NCBI RefSeq assembly: GCF_014645195.1 | Contig: NZ_BMLK01000011.1 | Coordinates: 62,001 to 126,000, forward strand | Source of the DNA: Novosphingobium indicum | Lineage (GTDB): Bacteria > Pseudomonadota > Alphaproteobacteria > Sphingomonadales > Sphingomonadaceae | Length of the DNA: 64,000 nt | Direction: 5' to 3' | In this document: piece after piece, positions 34,684 to 43,631 of the stretch | Layout of the letters: each line of letters opens with the position of its first letter | Numbering within the stretch: the first letter of the stretch is position 1 | Position numbers and translations under genes: made by a program | Notes under the pieces: generated by a model | Told to the model about the DNA's origin: nothing | The model's database searches: none | What the model saw: the letters and a program-made list of their open reading frames with translations, nothing else

Positions 34684-35143
34684 ATGGCGCCTGTGCGGCC
34701 CAATGTCCTGGTCATCTTGGCAGATGATCTCGGCGCGAAAGGGCATCGACGCGATGGGCCTGTCCGGCAGATTTGTCCTGCGCAATCCGCAATGGGCAAA
34801 GGCATCGTCCGCGCGGTCGCGTCTGTTGAAGACCTTTGTCACCGAAGGAGGGACGCTGGTGCCGATGATCATGCGTTTCCCAGGCTCGCCCGCAAGTGGA
34901 CGGAATGCGGTGATCGGCGACTTGCGGGACTTGGTGCCGACGATCCTCGATGCGGCTCACGTCTCCGAAGAGCCGATGGTGGAGGGGCGCAAGGTTGCGA
35001 TCGTGGAAGGGCGCAGCCTTCTGCCCTGGCTGCGCAAAGGGCGCGATGACCGGCCGGTGGAAGAAGTAGCATTCGAAAAGTACGGCCAGGCTACCGTGCG
35101 ATTCCTGATGTGTTGTGCCCGCAATTCAGCAAAGCGAACATGA
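34684..35143 (+). pseudogene. Sulfatase remnant with internal deletion and frameshift
   Basis: The start encodes MAPVRPNVLVILADDLG, the unmistakable sulfatase N-terminus with the metal-binding Asp pair. Homology then jumps, in another frame, to a sulfatase C-terminal part: NPQWAKASSARSRLLKTFVT, EGGTLVPMIMRFPGSP, then DLVPTILDAAHV and GRSLLPWLRKG. The central 250 or more residues, including the C-x-P-x-R formylglycine site, are missing. The product cannot be an active sulfatase. Its last codons overlap the next gene by ATGA. A sulfatase would have been the natural counterpart of the sulfotransferases upstream. Confidence 0.85.
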
Positions 35144-35916
35144 CACCCTGCGCGGAGCACGAGTTGGAACTGCACGCCATCGCCGACGGTGAGTTGGACA
35201 GCATGGCCTGCATCGCGCTGGAAACCCATCTGCGCGGCTGCGTCGAATGTCGTACCGCGCTGGCCCGGCTCAAAACAGAGGATGTGCGATCTCGTGAAAG
35301 CGCGCCGCAGCATCCTGGGCAGCGAAGTTTACGCGACGCAGTGAGGGCGATTTTTTCCTCGGCGCGAGCCTCAAGACCTTTCGCCCTCGATGGGCGCGGC
35401 ATTGACCCCCGGACGGCGCGATGGCTGGGGGGCGGCGCGTTCGGGGTACTGGGCGCAATTGCCGTGTTGGTGTTCGGCATGCCCGGGCAGAACACGAGGG
35501 GGCTCGAGGATGAATTGGTCGCAGCGCATGTGCGCTCGCTGAGCGCGCCCCAGCTGGCCGACGTCCAGGCATCCGACAGGCAGCGGGGAAACCTCTGGTT
35601 CGACCGACGGATTGGTTTCTCTCCGATCGTGGTGGACCTTGCGGCGGCCGGATTTCCGCTGGTGGGTACCCGGCTCGATGATGTCGGCGGGCGCCATGTC
35701 GCTGTGATGGTCTACGGCACGAGCCTGCATCCCATCACCGTGTTCGTGCGGCCGAAGCCGCAGCGCACCTCGCCGTTGTCTGCCATCTTGCGCAGTGATC
35801 GCTTCAGTATGTTGCGTTGGGAGTCCGGAAAGCTGGAATATTTCGCGGTATCCGACGTTGACGAAGTTGATCTGGAACAGTTTCGCGCCACTTTTCGCCA
35901 GGCATCGGAAAACTGA
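35140..35916 (+). CDS. Membrane-anchored zinc-finger anti-sigma-like protein, no partner sigma gene
   Basis: A 258-residue protein. The N-terminus has the ZAS-type zinc motif H-x3-C-x2-C (ETHLRGCVEC, about residues 28-37) of anti-sigma factors. One membrane segment follows at about residues 88-110 (GAFGVLGAIAVLVFG). The C-terminal part is extracytoplasmic (GRHVAVMVYGTSLHPITVFV, FRATFRQAS). Such genes normally follow an ECF sigma gene by a 4-base overlap. Here the overlap is with the sulfatase remnant, so the sigma gene appears lost. Alternatively it is a cupredoxin/redox-type membrane regulator. Confidence 0.72.
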   Translation: MTPCAEHELELHAIADGELDSMACIALETHLRGCVECRTALARLKTEDVRSRESAPQHPGQRSLRDAVRAIFSSARASRPFALDGRGIDPRTARWLGGGAFGVLGAIAVLVFGMPGQNTRGLEDELVAAHVRSLSAPQLADVQASDRQRGNLWFDRRIGFSPIVVDLAAAGFPLVGTRLDDVGGRHVAVMVYGTSLHPITVFVRPKPQRTSPLSAILRSDRFSMLRWESGKLEYFAVSDVDEVDLEQFRATFRQASEN

Positions 35917-36269
35917 TCGGTTGGCGATCGCCAAATTCTCCGTAGCCCTCAGTCATCGCCCATTTCGGCGTTTTCGTGCCGGTTCCGCCAAAAGTAGCGG
36001 GGCCCGTTACAGAAGTGGGGGGCTGCGATTTGCTCGGATTGCCTCCACATTTATCCAGCATGACAGCTGGGAGCATTGTGATGGACTTACGGCTTGGATT
36101 GGTCGCGGGGGATCTTCGGATAACGGTGATTGATCGTAGCCGGGTGGAGGCGCCTCATACGCTAAGTGATTTCGCATTGGGGCAACCCGTCGCCCATGCG
36201 CTCGTCTCCCCGGATCGGCGGGCAACCGAGCTCAACGGTGATGACCAAAGACCCCAAGAGCGCCAATCC

Positions 36270-36617
36270 TTACCAGTCGGATTCAGGTTCCTGAAAGGAC
36301 GTCTGACGCTGCTCCCACGCATCCATTATCGGCTCAAGTTCGTTCGGAATCTCCGATCGGAATGCTTCATCGAGCGGATAGTGCGACATGGCAATCTTCA
36401 CCGCATCGAGCAGCGCGTAACCCTGGGCCTCGTCTTTCGGACGCTTGAGAGGATTGCGCTTGGCTTGCGCAGACATCCAGAGCTTGTGCAGCGTGAACCA
36501 TCGCGGATCGGGTGCCACGATACGGGCAGGCTCCGCAAAAGAGGGTCCCGATCCGGGGCCGGTATGCCACAGCAACCTTCGACCCATGGCGGGAAGGGGT
36601 CTTGAACAGGAATTCAA
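36270..36617 (-). pseudogene. C-terminal fragment of a GSU2403-like nucleotidyltransferase-fold protein
   Basis: About 85 residues with a recognisable C-terminal signature, DPRWFTLHKLWMSAQAKRNP then LKRPKDEAQGYALLDAVKIA and HYPLDEAFRSE. The N-terminal two thirds of the family are absent, and the in-frame ATG upstream gives an unrelated leader, so I call it a truncated remnant. The function of the full family is not established. The surrounding 35917-36269 and 36618-36802 hold nothing else that I recognise. Confidence 0.55.
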
Positions 36618-36802
36618 GATCGTGACCAGTCATGCATGGTCTTCCGTTTTGCTTCACGCATTCCGTTGGAGCACGGCAAAAACCGATTTAGTTGCGGAAG
36701 CCCGGAGCGAACAATCGCTCAACTGCGATAGCAGAAAGGCAAGCCGACTGCTCGCGGCGCATATGCTGCGCGTCCTGCTCAGCATCTGCGCTTCAGAAAG
36801 AA

Positions 36803-36832
36803 GACAGGCGCGTCCCGATGGACGCGCCTGTC
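36803..36832 (-). terminator. Strong terminator of the groEL remnant
   Basis: GACAGGCGCGTCC, loop of 4, GGACGCGCCTGTC: a perfect 13-bp stem just after the groEL stop on the minus strand, followed in that direction by TTCTTTCT. Confidence 0.85.
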
Positions 36833-36857
36833 CGGCTGCCAAGAACGGTCGCAAACG

Positions 36858-37322
36858 TTAGAAGTCCATGGCCGGCATGGGCGAAGCCTTGTCGTCCTTT
36901 GGAAGTTCAGCAACCAGCGCTTCGGTGGTGATCAGCAGCGAGGCGACCGATGCTGCATCCTGTAGTGCAGTACGTACCACCTTTGCGGGATCGATGACGC
37001 CCGCCTTCACCAGGTCTTCGTATTCGCCGGTCGCGGCATTGAAGCCCTGGTTGTAGTCCTCGCCTTCAAGCAGCTTGCCGACGATGAAGGACCCGTCTTC
37101 GCCCGCATTGTCCGCGATCTGACGCGCCGGCGCGCGCAAGGCCCGCCGAACGATGTCGATGCCGGACTGCTGGTCGTCATTGGCTGCCTTCAGGCCATCG
37201 AGCGCCTTGAGCGAGCGAAGCAGGGCAATGCCGCCGCCCGGCAGGATGCCCTCTTCCACTGCAGCGCGGGTGGCGTGAAGCGCGTCGTCGACGCGATCCT
37301 TGCGTTCCTTGACCTCGACCTC
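36858..37322 (-). pseudogene. groEL: 3' remnant of a groEL gene
   Basis: Only the last 154 codons of chaperonin GroEL remain, from [20 protein letters not shown] through [13 protein letters not shown] and [20 protein letters not shown] to [10 protein letters not shown]. The apical and N-terminal equatorial parts are gone, and no groES is present. The C-terminus lacks the usual GGM repeats, suggesting a second groEL paralogue. Homology stops abruptly at the Glu codon at 37320-37322, where the sequence becomes the end of dabB on the other strand. Confidence 0.9.
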
Positions 37323-37694
37323 GCGGTGACAGTTTTTGTCGCCGCCGGCCTGCTGGACCTGCGGCAGGGTAGCTTCATCCCGGTGACGTTCGCCATCCTG
37401 ACCGGCTTCCTGACGCTGACGATAATGCCGGCTGTAACCCGGCGTCTGCAGGATACAGTGCGGCTTGCAGCCTTGGGCACGGCCCTTCTCGTACTGCACG
37501 GGATCGGGCTCTCGGTCGCGCAGGTACTGATCGGATCGAACGGGCCGCCGCTTCTGCCAGCCGCCGGGCACGTAGCCATCGCCGCGTTCTTCCTCGCTTT
37601 GCTGGCGTGGCAGTTTCTGATCGTCCCCCGACGCGCCGGCTTCCCGCCCGCACTCTACGTGAGCCTGCTTAACGCCGGGACCCACCGCCCCTGA
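37323..37694 (+). pseudogene. dabB: 3' remnant of dabB (NuoL-like subunit of the inorganic-carbon transporter)
   Basis: About 120 residues of a polytopic membrane protein: [56 protein letters not shown], ending [11 protein letters not shown]. This resembles the C-terminus of the proton-conducting NuoL/NuoM-like partner DabB. It is placed directly before dabA, as in DAB operons. The 5' part is replaced by the groEL remnant. There is no start codon or ribosome site of its own; I infer its identity mainly from dabA. Confidence 0.7.
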
Positions 37695-37731
37695 TTCCCC
37701 CTCTCTCTCCCGAGACAAGGAGACCGTGACA

Positions 37732-40278
37732 ATGAACTTCCCCGCAACCATCGCTCCGAATGCAGCGAACGATACCCTTGAAGACATCGTCGAGCTTGTT
37801 GAAATCGCCAAGCAGACAGTCCCTCCCTTGTGGCCATTAGAAAGCCCGATCGCCATCAATCCTCTCGCCGGTTTCGAGGACCTTCCGTTCGGCGAAGCCG
37901 TCGGTCAGGCCAGCCATATCTTCAATGCGCCGCTGAAGGGAGCCATCCGGCACTGGCGAAAGCTGGCGAAGGAAGGGAAGGTGGACACCACCGTGCTCGC
38001 GCAAGTGGCGATCGAGCGGCTGGGTGGACCGGACACTGCCTTCCGGGAAGTGACGCAGGGCATTCATGCGCTTGACCTGCTCAGCGCCCGGCTCCTTGAG
38101 GTAAAGGACTTCGGACCTTCTCAGTCCATCCGCTCGCTCGGTCCGGCCGAGCAGTTCGTGGCCAAATGGTGCGGCGCCTTCTTCGATCGCGGTCTGGCCG
38201 CTCATCCCATGCCCTGGCGCGCCAAGGGCCTCTATCGGGCGGTGCTGGCGCTTTGTGCTCACGACCGGCAGTTCGAGGCGCTGGCCGGCGGCCGGTCCCA
38301 AGCGCAAGCCATCCTGGCGACCATGCCGGATGATCCCTACGCGGCCATTCGCGACGCCCTTTTCGAGCGGGAAGGCGGCCACCCCGAACACCTGGCATGG
38401 CTGCGGCACATGATTGCGCGTTTGCCCGGCTGGGCCGGGCATCTCCGCTGGCGTAGCGAAAGAGCAGATCCCGAGATCCCGCAAGACGCGCCTGCCTCGA
38501 TTGCAGACCTCCTGGCGCTCTGGGCGCTGATGGCTCGGTGCGGGCATGCCGACATCCGCAAAACGGCACGGGATCACGACCCGCGCCCTGCCATTCCGCG
38601 GCATTTCGGGCTGCCGGACAGGACGTTCGAACACCTCGGCGGACAACAGAGGGCCATGGCGGACTTCATTCTCGGCATGAGCGATGTGGACCTCGTGCTC
38701 ATGTTCATGGAAGCGGCCGAGCGCGAATACGCGGGCAAGATCGCCTCCAGCCTGCGCAAGAGCATCCGTCACACGGCGACCACCGAAACACAGAGAGCCG
38801 ATGCCCAGTTGGTCTTCTGCATCGATGTGCGTTCGGAGCCCATGCGCCGCGCCATAGAGGCCGCCGGCAACTACAAGACCATTGGCTATGCCGGTTTCTT
38901 CGGCCTCCCCATAGCCCTGCGTTCTCCGATCGATGCCAGAAAGCGGCGCCAGTTGCCGGTCCTGCTCGAACCGCAGCACGAGGTGGTTCATCAGGACGAG
39001 ACCTGCGATCCGCAACTGGTAAACCGGGTCCGCCAGGGGCTGGCGATACGGCAAGTCGCCGGCACGGCAAAGCAGGGCTTTGCCAGCAGCTTCACCATGG
39101 CGGAAGCGACTGGCCCGCTGGCCGGGCTCATGCTTGCCATGCGCAGTCTCGCGCCGCAGCTTGCCGAGAAGGTCTCTGCGCCGCATCCCGACGTCCTGCA
39201 TGCCGCCTTGCCATTGTGCACCAGCCGTGGCGAGGACAGCGACTTGCCGCTTCACAAGAAGCTCGACTACGCGCTGGGGCTCTTCCAGCTGACCGGCCTC
39301 CAGGCGCAGCATCTGGCTCCGCTCGTCCTCCTCGCCGGGCATGGAGCCACAACTGTCAACAACGCCTTTGCCGGCGCGCTGGACTGCGGTGCCTGTGGAG
39401 GCCGCGCGGGTGGCCCCAATGCACGGCTTCTCGCGCATATCCTCAACGAGGACGCCGTTCGCCGCCATCTGGCGAACAAGGGGCACGTGATCCCCGAGGA
39501 CACCTGGTTCGTGGCTGCGCAACATGACACGACAACGGATGTCGTCGAGATCTTCGACGAACACCTGCTTCCGGTGGCCCATTCCGGGCCGATCGCTGCC
39601 TTGAAGCTTGATCTGGAAAAAGCCGCATCGGCAAACCGCGACCAACGCGCCGCTCGCCTCGGTCGGACTGCGGCAGATCTGGTGAGCGGAGCCTATCACT
39701 GGGGCGAGGTGCGCCCCGAATGGGGCCTTGCAGGAAATGCCGCCTTCCTGATTGCCGACCGCGCTGTGAGCAAAGAGGTCGATCTGGAGGGGCGCGCCTT
39801 CCTGCACAGTTATGACTGGCAGCAGGATGACGACGGCAGCGCGCTCGCTGCGATCATGACGGCACCCATGATCGTCGCCCAGTGGATCAGCTGTCAGTAC
39901 CTGTTCTCGACCCTGAACAACACGCGCTATGGTGCCGGAGACAAGTCGACGCACAACGTGATCGGCGGCGTCGGGGTCGTGCAGGGCAATGGTGGCGACC
40001 TTTGCGTGGGACTGCCCTATCAGTCGCTTTTCCGGGATGACGGCACACCTTACCATGTCCCGCAACGCCTGTTGGTCGTGGTCCATGCGCCGGTCGAAAG
40101 GGTAGACAGGATCGTCGTCGAAACTCCGCTGCTGACCCGGCTGTTCGGAAATGGATGGCTCAAACTGGTGGTGATCGACCCGAAGGACAACACCGCCGAC
40201 CGCTGGCTTTCCGGCGAGACCATCACCCACTTCAACGCAGCACCCGGTGGCTGGGCACCCAATCACTATGCAATCTGA
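37732..40278 (+). CDS. dabA: DabA, inorganic-carbon transporter subunit (DUF2309)
   Basis: An 848-residue DUF2309 protein, the carbonic-anhydrase-like cytoplasmic subunit of the DAB system, which with proton-conducting DabB takes up inorganic carbon. The beta-carbonic-anhydrase-like zinc site is intact: C363 and D365 (VFCIDVRSE), H537 ([13 protein letters not shown]) and C552 (LDCGACGG). The spacing matches the described DabA site. The start at 37732 has AAGGAG nine bases upstream; an in-frame GTG at 37726 is an alternative. Its partner dabB is truncated just upstream, so the system may be non-functional unless another copy exists. Confidence 0.93.
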   Translation: MNFPATIAPNAANDTLEDIVELVEIAKQTVPPLWPLESPIAINPLAGFEDLPFGEAVGQASHIFNAPLKGAIRHWRKLAKEGKVDTTVLAQVAIERLGGPDTAFREVTQGIHALDLLSARLLEVKDFGPSQSIRSLGPAEQFVAKWCGAFFDRGLAAHPMPWRAKGLYRAVLALCAHDRQFEALAGGRSQAQAILATMPDDPYAAIRDALFEREGGHPEHLAWLRHMIARLPGWAGHLRWRSERADPEIPQDAPASIADLLALWALMARCGHADIRKTARDHDPRPAIPRHFGLPDRTFEHLGGQQRAMADFILGMSDVDLVLMFMEAAEREYAGKIASSLRKSIRHTATTETQRADAQLVFCIDVRSEPMRRAIEAAGNYKTIGYAGFFGLPIALRSPIDARKRRQLPVLLEPQHEVVHQDETCDPQLVNRVRQGLAIRQVAGTAKQGFASSFTMAEATGPLAGLMLAMRSLAPQLAEKVSAPHPDVLHAALPLCTSRGEDSDLPLHKKLDYALGLFQLTGLQAQHLAPLVLLAGHGATTVNNAFAGALDCGACGGRAGGPNARLLAHILNEDAVRRHLANKGHVIPEDTWFVAAQHDTTTDVVEIFDEHLLPVAHSGPIAALKLDLEKAASANRDQRAARLGRTAADLVSGAYHWGEVRPEWGLAGNAAFLIADRAVSKEVDLEGRAFLHSYDWQQDDDGSALAAIMTAPMIVAQWISCQYLFSTLNNTRYGAGDKSTHNVIGGVGVVQGNGGDLCVGLPYQSLFRDDGTPYHVPQRLLVVVHAPVERVDRIVVETPLLTRLFGNGWLKLVVIDPKDNTADRWLSGETITHFNAAPGGWAPNHYAI

Positions 40279-40365
40279 TTGCGTCGTCGAGACACGAGGC
40301 TGCACCCATTGGGGCGGAACGGCGATCGTCCCTCAGAGCATGCGACCAAAGTGTTGGTGAAAAGC

Positions 40366-40413
40366 GAGTGGGCTGCTCGATGCACAAGCAGCAGGCAAGG
40401 GAGCAGCCCACTC
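40366..40413 (+). terminator. Hairpin terminator downstream of dabA
   Basis: GAGTGGGCTGCTC and GAGCAGCCCACTC form a perfect 13-bp stem with a 22-nt loop, 88 bases after the dabA stop. Confidence 0.6.
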
Positions 40414-40569
40414 TGCCATCAGCGTCCCCCCGAACGCCTGATTGAAGCGTTCCTAAATCAATATGGTTAACTAACTCTTTAGGCTGGTGAAGTGCGAAAA
40501 TAAGCTTTCAGTATGAGACAGTTCGGCGTTCCATAACATTGCGGCCACTATTCAGGCGTCTGGTGCAAT

Positions 40570-40824
40570 TCAGGAGAGTGCCGAGGCAATCGAGTTCGCG
40601 GCGTAGAGAAAAGGACGCAGTTCTATGGCTTTGCCATCGCGGATGCCCCAGAGTTCCATAATCGACTTCGAAAATGGCCGTCGGCTCGTTCGCCCGACGC
40701 CTTTGATGGCCAGGTGGACGACCACCTCTTCGCCGCCAGCGAGAAAGTTGAATATCTCCGCTTCAAAGTCGTCGAAACTCGCAACGACACCAGCGAGGGT
40801 GGCTTTGATCTGGTCACGCCCCCT
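40570..40824 (-). pseudogene. SnoaL/NTF2-like fragment lacking a start
   Basis: Reading on the minus strand gives RDQIKATLAGVVASFDDFEA, FLAGGEEVVVHLAIKGV, then IMELWGIRDGKAIELRPFLY, a clear NTF2-like core of about 83 residues. A TAA immediately precedes it in frame and there is no start codon, so the 5' part is lost or in another frame; the adjacent frame upstream (NRIAATAACQAAF) may be the missing N-terminus after a frameshift. No other gene was seen in 40414-40569. Confidence 0.6.
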
Positions 40825-40924
40825 TTAAACGCCGCCTGGCATGCCGCTGTCGCCGCGATCCGATTGGGGCCTTTCAACCAAGGTAGGTGAAGCGCATTTC
40901 CGGTTCGTCCCCGGTTGCGGCGCT

Positions 40925-41698
40925 CTACCTGCTCCAGCCTTGTGATCGGGCGGCTTCTTCCTGAACCCGGTCGAGCGGAGCGCCCCTGGCCATCTCCTGT
41001 GCCGCTTGCATCAGAGCGCTTTCGGCGGAGCCTGCCTGGCGGTACTCGCTGGTTTGACGTTGCGTGCTCGCGCTTGTGCGTTCGAGTATCCAGCTGCCTC
41101 CGGTCTTGCACGCGATGCCGGATGTCGGGACGGCTTCGAATACGCGGCAGTAGTCTCCATCTTTACGCTGGAAACTTGTTAGGATGCGAAGATCGGTACC
41201 GTCGTCCTGAGCTGAAGCGAGTTGATTATCGAGGGTCTCGGAAAGCGAACCGGAAGCGACGAGCATGCCGTCCTTCTGCACGATCGATCCGCCCGGATGG
41301 AGCTGTGTTCCCAGAACTACGCCAAGCACCAGCGAGGCGGCGATGGCAAGGCCGCTTCTCCACTGTTGCCGAAGTCCGGAAGGCTGAGCGGCAGTGTGGT
41401 CGTTACGCGTTGCACGCGCAGTGGCTAGGCTCACGATCTTTCGATCATCGGCTTCAAGAGCAGCTTCAGGCGTGCTCACCTGCGCCGCAGCGGCGATCAT
41501 GGCTGTCAACTCATCGGGAATGGGCTCGTCGACAACCGGCCTCAGATGGTCGCGCAATGCGGTACGAAGGCGTCGTTCGGCCGCAAGCCGTTCCTCCAGT
41601 GCCGGATCGGCCGCGATCGCAGCTTCCACGCGCGCAGCCTCCTTCGCACCCAGTTCCTCGTCGGCATAGGCCATCAGGTCTTCCTCGGTGATGCTCAT
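40925..41698 (-). CDS. Anti-sigma factor, single-pass membrane protein
   Basis: A 257-residue protein. The N-terminal domain (ITEEDLMAYADEELGAKEAA, then RVEAAIAADPALEERLAAER) is typical of alphaproteobacterial FecR/RskA-like anti-sigma proteins without zinc ligands. One membrane helix (SGLAIAASLVLGVVLG, about residues 114-130) is followed by a periplasmic domain with C-terminal Gln/Arg-rich tail. It overlaps the sigma gene by 4 bases, so the pair is co-translated. It should hold the sigma factor inactive until a periplasmic signal arrives. Confidence 0.87.
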   Translation of the reverse strand: MSITEEDLMAYADEELGAKEAARVEAAIAADPALEERLAAERRLRTALRDHLRPVVDEPIPDELTAMIAAAAQVSTPEAALEADDRKIVSLATARATRNDHTAAQPSGLRQQWRSGLAIAASLVLGVVLGTQLHPGGSIVQKDGMLVASGSLSETLDNQLASAQDDGTDLRILTSFQRKDGDYCRVFEAVPTSGIACKTGGSWILERTSASTQRQTSEYRQAGSAESALMQAAQEMARGAPLDRVQEEAARSQGWSR

Positions 41699-42186
41699 GC
41701 CGCTTCTCCCAACTCACGCAACAGAGCTTCGCGTCCCCGGCCCAGCCGGGACGTCAACGTGCCCTGGGGAACGCCAACGATTTCGGCGGCTTCCTTGTAG
41801 GCAAAGCCTTCCACCAGCACGAGCACAACGGCTTCGCGCTGCTCATCCGGCAGGCGGGCGAGGGCCCGGCCAACATTCCCCAGTTCCACGAGGTTTTCGG
41901 CATCGATGTGTCCGGCACTGCCCACGTTGGTTCCTTCCTCTTCTCGCCCGAACGTTTCCGATCGTCTTTTTCTGGCCCTTGTCTCATCGATCCACTGATT
42001 GCGCATGATCTTGTATGTCCAGGCATCGAGCCGCGTTCCTTCCTGCCACTGGTTCCGGGCTTTGAGCACGCGCTCTATCGTTTGCTGACACAAGTCGTCG
42101 GCATCTGCCGCATCACGGGTGAGACCACGCGCAAAGCGCCGCAAGCGCGGAAGCAGCGCGGTCAGTTCCTCACAGAAGCGGTTCAT
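41695..42186 (-). CDS. ECF-type RNA polymerase sigma factor
   Basis: A 163-residue sigma-70 family ECF factor. Region 2 shows ADADDLCQQTIERVLKARNQ and LDAWTYKIMRNQWIDETRAR; region 4 shows LARLPDEQREAVVLVLVEGF then YKEAAEIVGVPQGTLTSRLG. The start is the ATG at 42186; an in-frame GTG at 42192 is less likely. It is followed by its anti-sigma and is divergent from a secreted subtilase gene. The inverted repeat in between may be its own target promoter. Confidence 0.92.
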   Translation of the reverse strand: MNRFCEELTALLPRLRRFARGLTRDAADADDLCQQTIERVLKARNQWQEGTRLDAWTYKIMRNQWIDETRARKRRSETFGREEEGTNVGSAGHIDAENLVELGNVGRALARLPDEQREAVVLVLVEGFAYKEAAEIVGVPQGTLTSRLGRGREALLRELGEAA

Positions 42187-42211
42187 ATCCACCTACGTAT
42201 CCTTGTTACGT

Positions 42212-42243
42212 GGATGAAACGGACGAGCCGGCGCGTTTCATCC
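42212..42243. promoter_or_regulatory. Symmetrical promoter-like repeat between ECF sigma and subtilase genes
   Basis: GGATGAAACG, 12-nt spacer, CGTTTCATCC: a perfect 10-bp inverted repeat placed 34-66 bases from the subtilase start and 25-57 from the sigma start. TGAAAC is a -35-like ECF element on both strands, so this may be a bidirectional autoregulated promoter. Confidence 0.5.
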
Positions 42244-42277
42244 CGCAGTGCTAGAAAATTTGTTATCGGACAAGGCT

Positions 42278-43525
42278 ATGAACAGACCAGGAGCCAAGCG
42301 GTGGGTAATGGCGGCGATGCTGCTGGCCTATGCAACCGTGCCCGCGAAGGCCCAGCTCGGAGGCGTGTTGACGGCTTCCCCGCTGGATACCATCGGCCAG
42401 GTGGGAGAAACGATCGGAGACGTCACCGACACTACTCTGCAACCGCTGGCAGCCGCGAGACGTGACGTGCGCAAACTTGCCCGCGACCGATTGCGCAGGC
42501 TGGCGCGCCACGTGTCTGAGAACCGGGAGGCGGTCGAGTGGGACGACCGTCGTCAGCCTGCCGTGCGCGGCGAAGTCCTGCTGCTCGATCCGGATCCGGA
42601 AGCCTTGCAGATTGTAGGCAAGGCCGGATACCCGGTACTTGAGCGAAATAGCATAGCGGGGCTTGGAGTGCCTTTCGTGCGGCTTGGCGTGCCGGCCGGC
42701 AGGTCGCTTGCCCACGCCATCAGGGAATTGCGCAAGGCTCTTCCGGGCCGGACAATCAGCGCCGACAACCTCCACTTCCCGGCAGGCCGGGCGGGCGCCA
42801 GCGTGACGAGGAAGCGCAGTCCCGGCGCTTTGCCGCGAGGCGGGACAGTCGGCGTGATTGACGGCGGTATCGCGGGATCGGATCGGCTTGCGGCGCAGCA
42901 CGGCTTTGCCCGGGGCGCTCCGAAGAGCAGCGAACATGCATCGGCAATTGCCTCGCTGCTGGCTGGCGCCGGCACTGCACACATTTATGGAGCGGATGTT
43001 TACGGGAGCGATCCGGCAGGTGGCAGCGCCCTCGCTATCGCCAAGGCGCTGGGCTGGATGGCGCAGCAGGCAGTTCCGGTGGTGTCGATCAGTCTGGTCG
43101 GGCCGGACAACCCGCTGCTGGCGCGCACGATAGCTGCAGCTCGGAAAAAAGGCATCGTGGTGGTTGCGGCAGTCGGCAACGATGGTGCGGCGGCCCCGCC
43201 GGCCTATCCGGCCTCCTATCCCGGGGTTATCGCCGTAACGGGGGTCGATGGTGCCAATCGGGTACTGATCGAAGCCGGTCGCGCCAAGCATCTCGATTAT
43301 GCTGCACCAGGCGCCGACATGTCTGCGCTCGTCCCCGGCAAGGGCAGGATCGAACTGCGTGGAACCTCTTTTGCAGCTCCTCTCGCAGCCTCGCGCATAG
43401 CCGCGCGGCGCGCATCATTGCCCAGCGCTGCAAAAGCGCTTGAGGCGGTAGATACCGAAGCCGTCTATCCCTCGCGAAGGACAGGGCGGGGCGTCGTCTG
43501 CAATATCTGTCGTTCGGGCCTCTAG
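42278..43525 (+). CDS. Secreted S8-family serine peptidase (subtilase)
   Basis: A 415-residue protein with signal peptide (KRWVMAAMLLAYATVPAKA). The propeptide-like part spans about residues 30-180. The catalytic triad is visible: Asp in GTVGVIDGGIAGSD, His in SSEHASAIASLLAG, oxyanion Asn in VAAVGNDGAAAPP and Ser in LRGTSFAAPLAASR. The His motif lacks the usual HGT (it is EHAS). It ends at VCNICRSGL. Divergent from the ECF sigma/anti-sigma pair, it is a probable regulon member and could even be a signal-processing protease, which is inference. The next gene, a repetitive secreted protein, may be co-transcribed. Confidence 0.88.
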   Translation: MNRPGAKRWVMAAMLLAYATVPAKAQLGGVLTASPLDTIGQVGETIGDVTDTTLQPLAAARRDVRKLARDRLRRLARHVSENREAVEWDDRRQPAVRGEVLLLDPDPEALQIVGKAGYPVLERNSIAGLGVPFVRLGVPAGRSLAHAIRELRKALPGRTISADNLHFPAGRAGASVTRKRSPGALPRGGTVGVIDGGIAGSDRLAAQHGFARGAPKSSEHASAIASLLAGAGTAHIYGADVYGSDPAGGSALAIAKALGWMAQQAVPVVSISLVGPDNPLLARTIAAARKKGIVVVAAVGNDGAAAPPAYPASYPGVIAVTGVDGANRVLIEAGRAKHLDYAAPGADMSALVPGKGRIELRGTSFAAPLAASRIAARRASLPSAAKALEAVDTEAVYPSRRTGRGVVCNICRSGL

Positions 43526-43631
43526 ATTTTTCTTTACGTAGTCGCGGATGAAATTCGAAGCGGCATTCGTTCCTCCTGACAAACGCCCCGAAGGCAAGCT
43601 TTGGGGCGGATACAAGAGGAAGGAGCAAACC

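Noticed and set aside
37837..40305. 822-codon minus-strand frame opposite dabA
   Set aside because: Antisense of a strongly conserved gene, with no recognisable motif.
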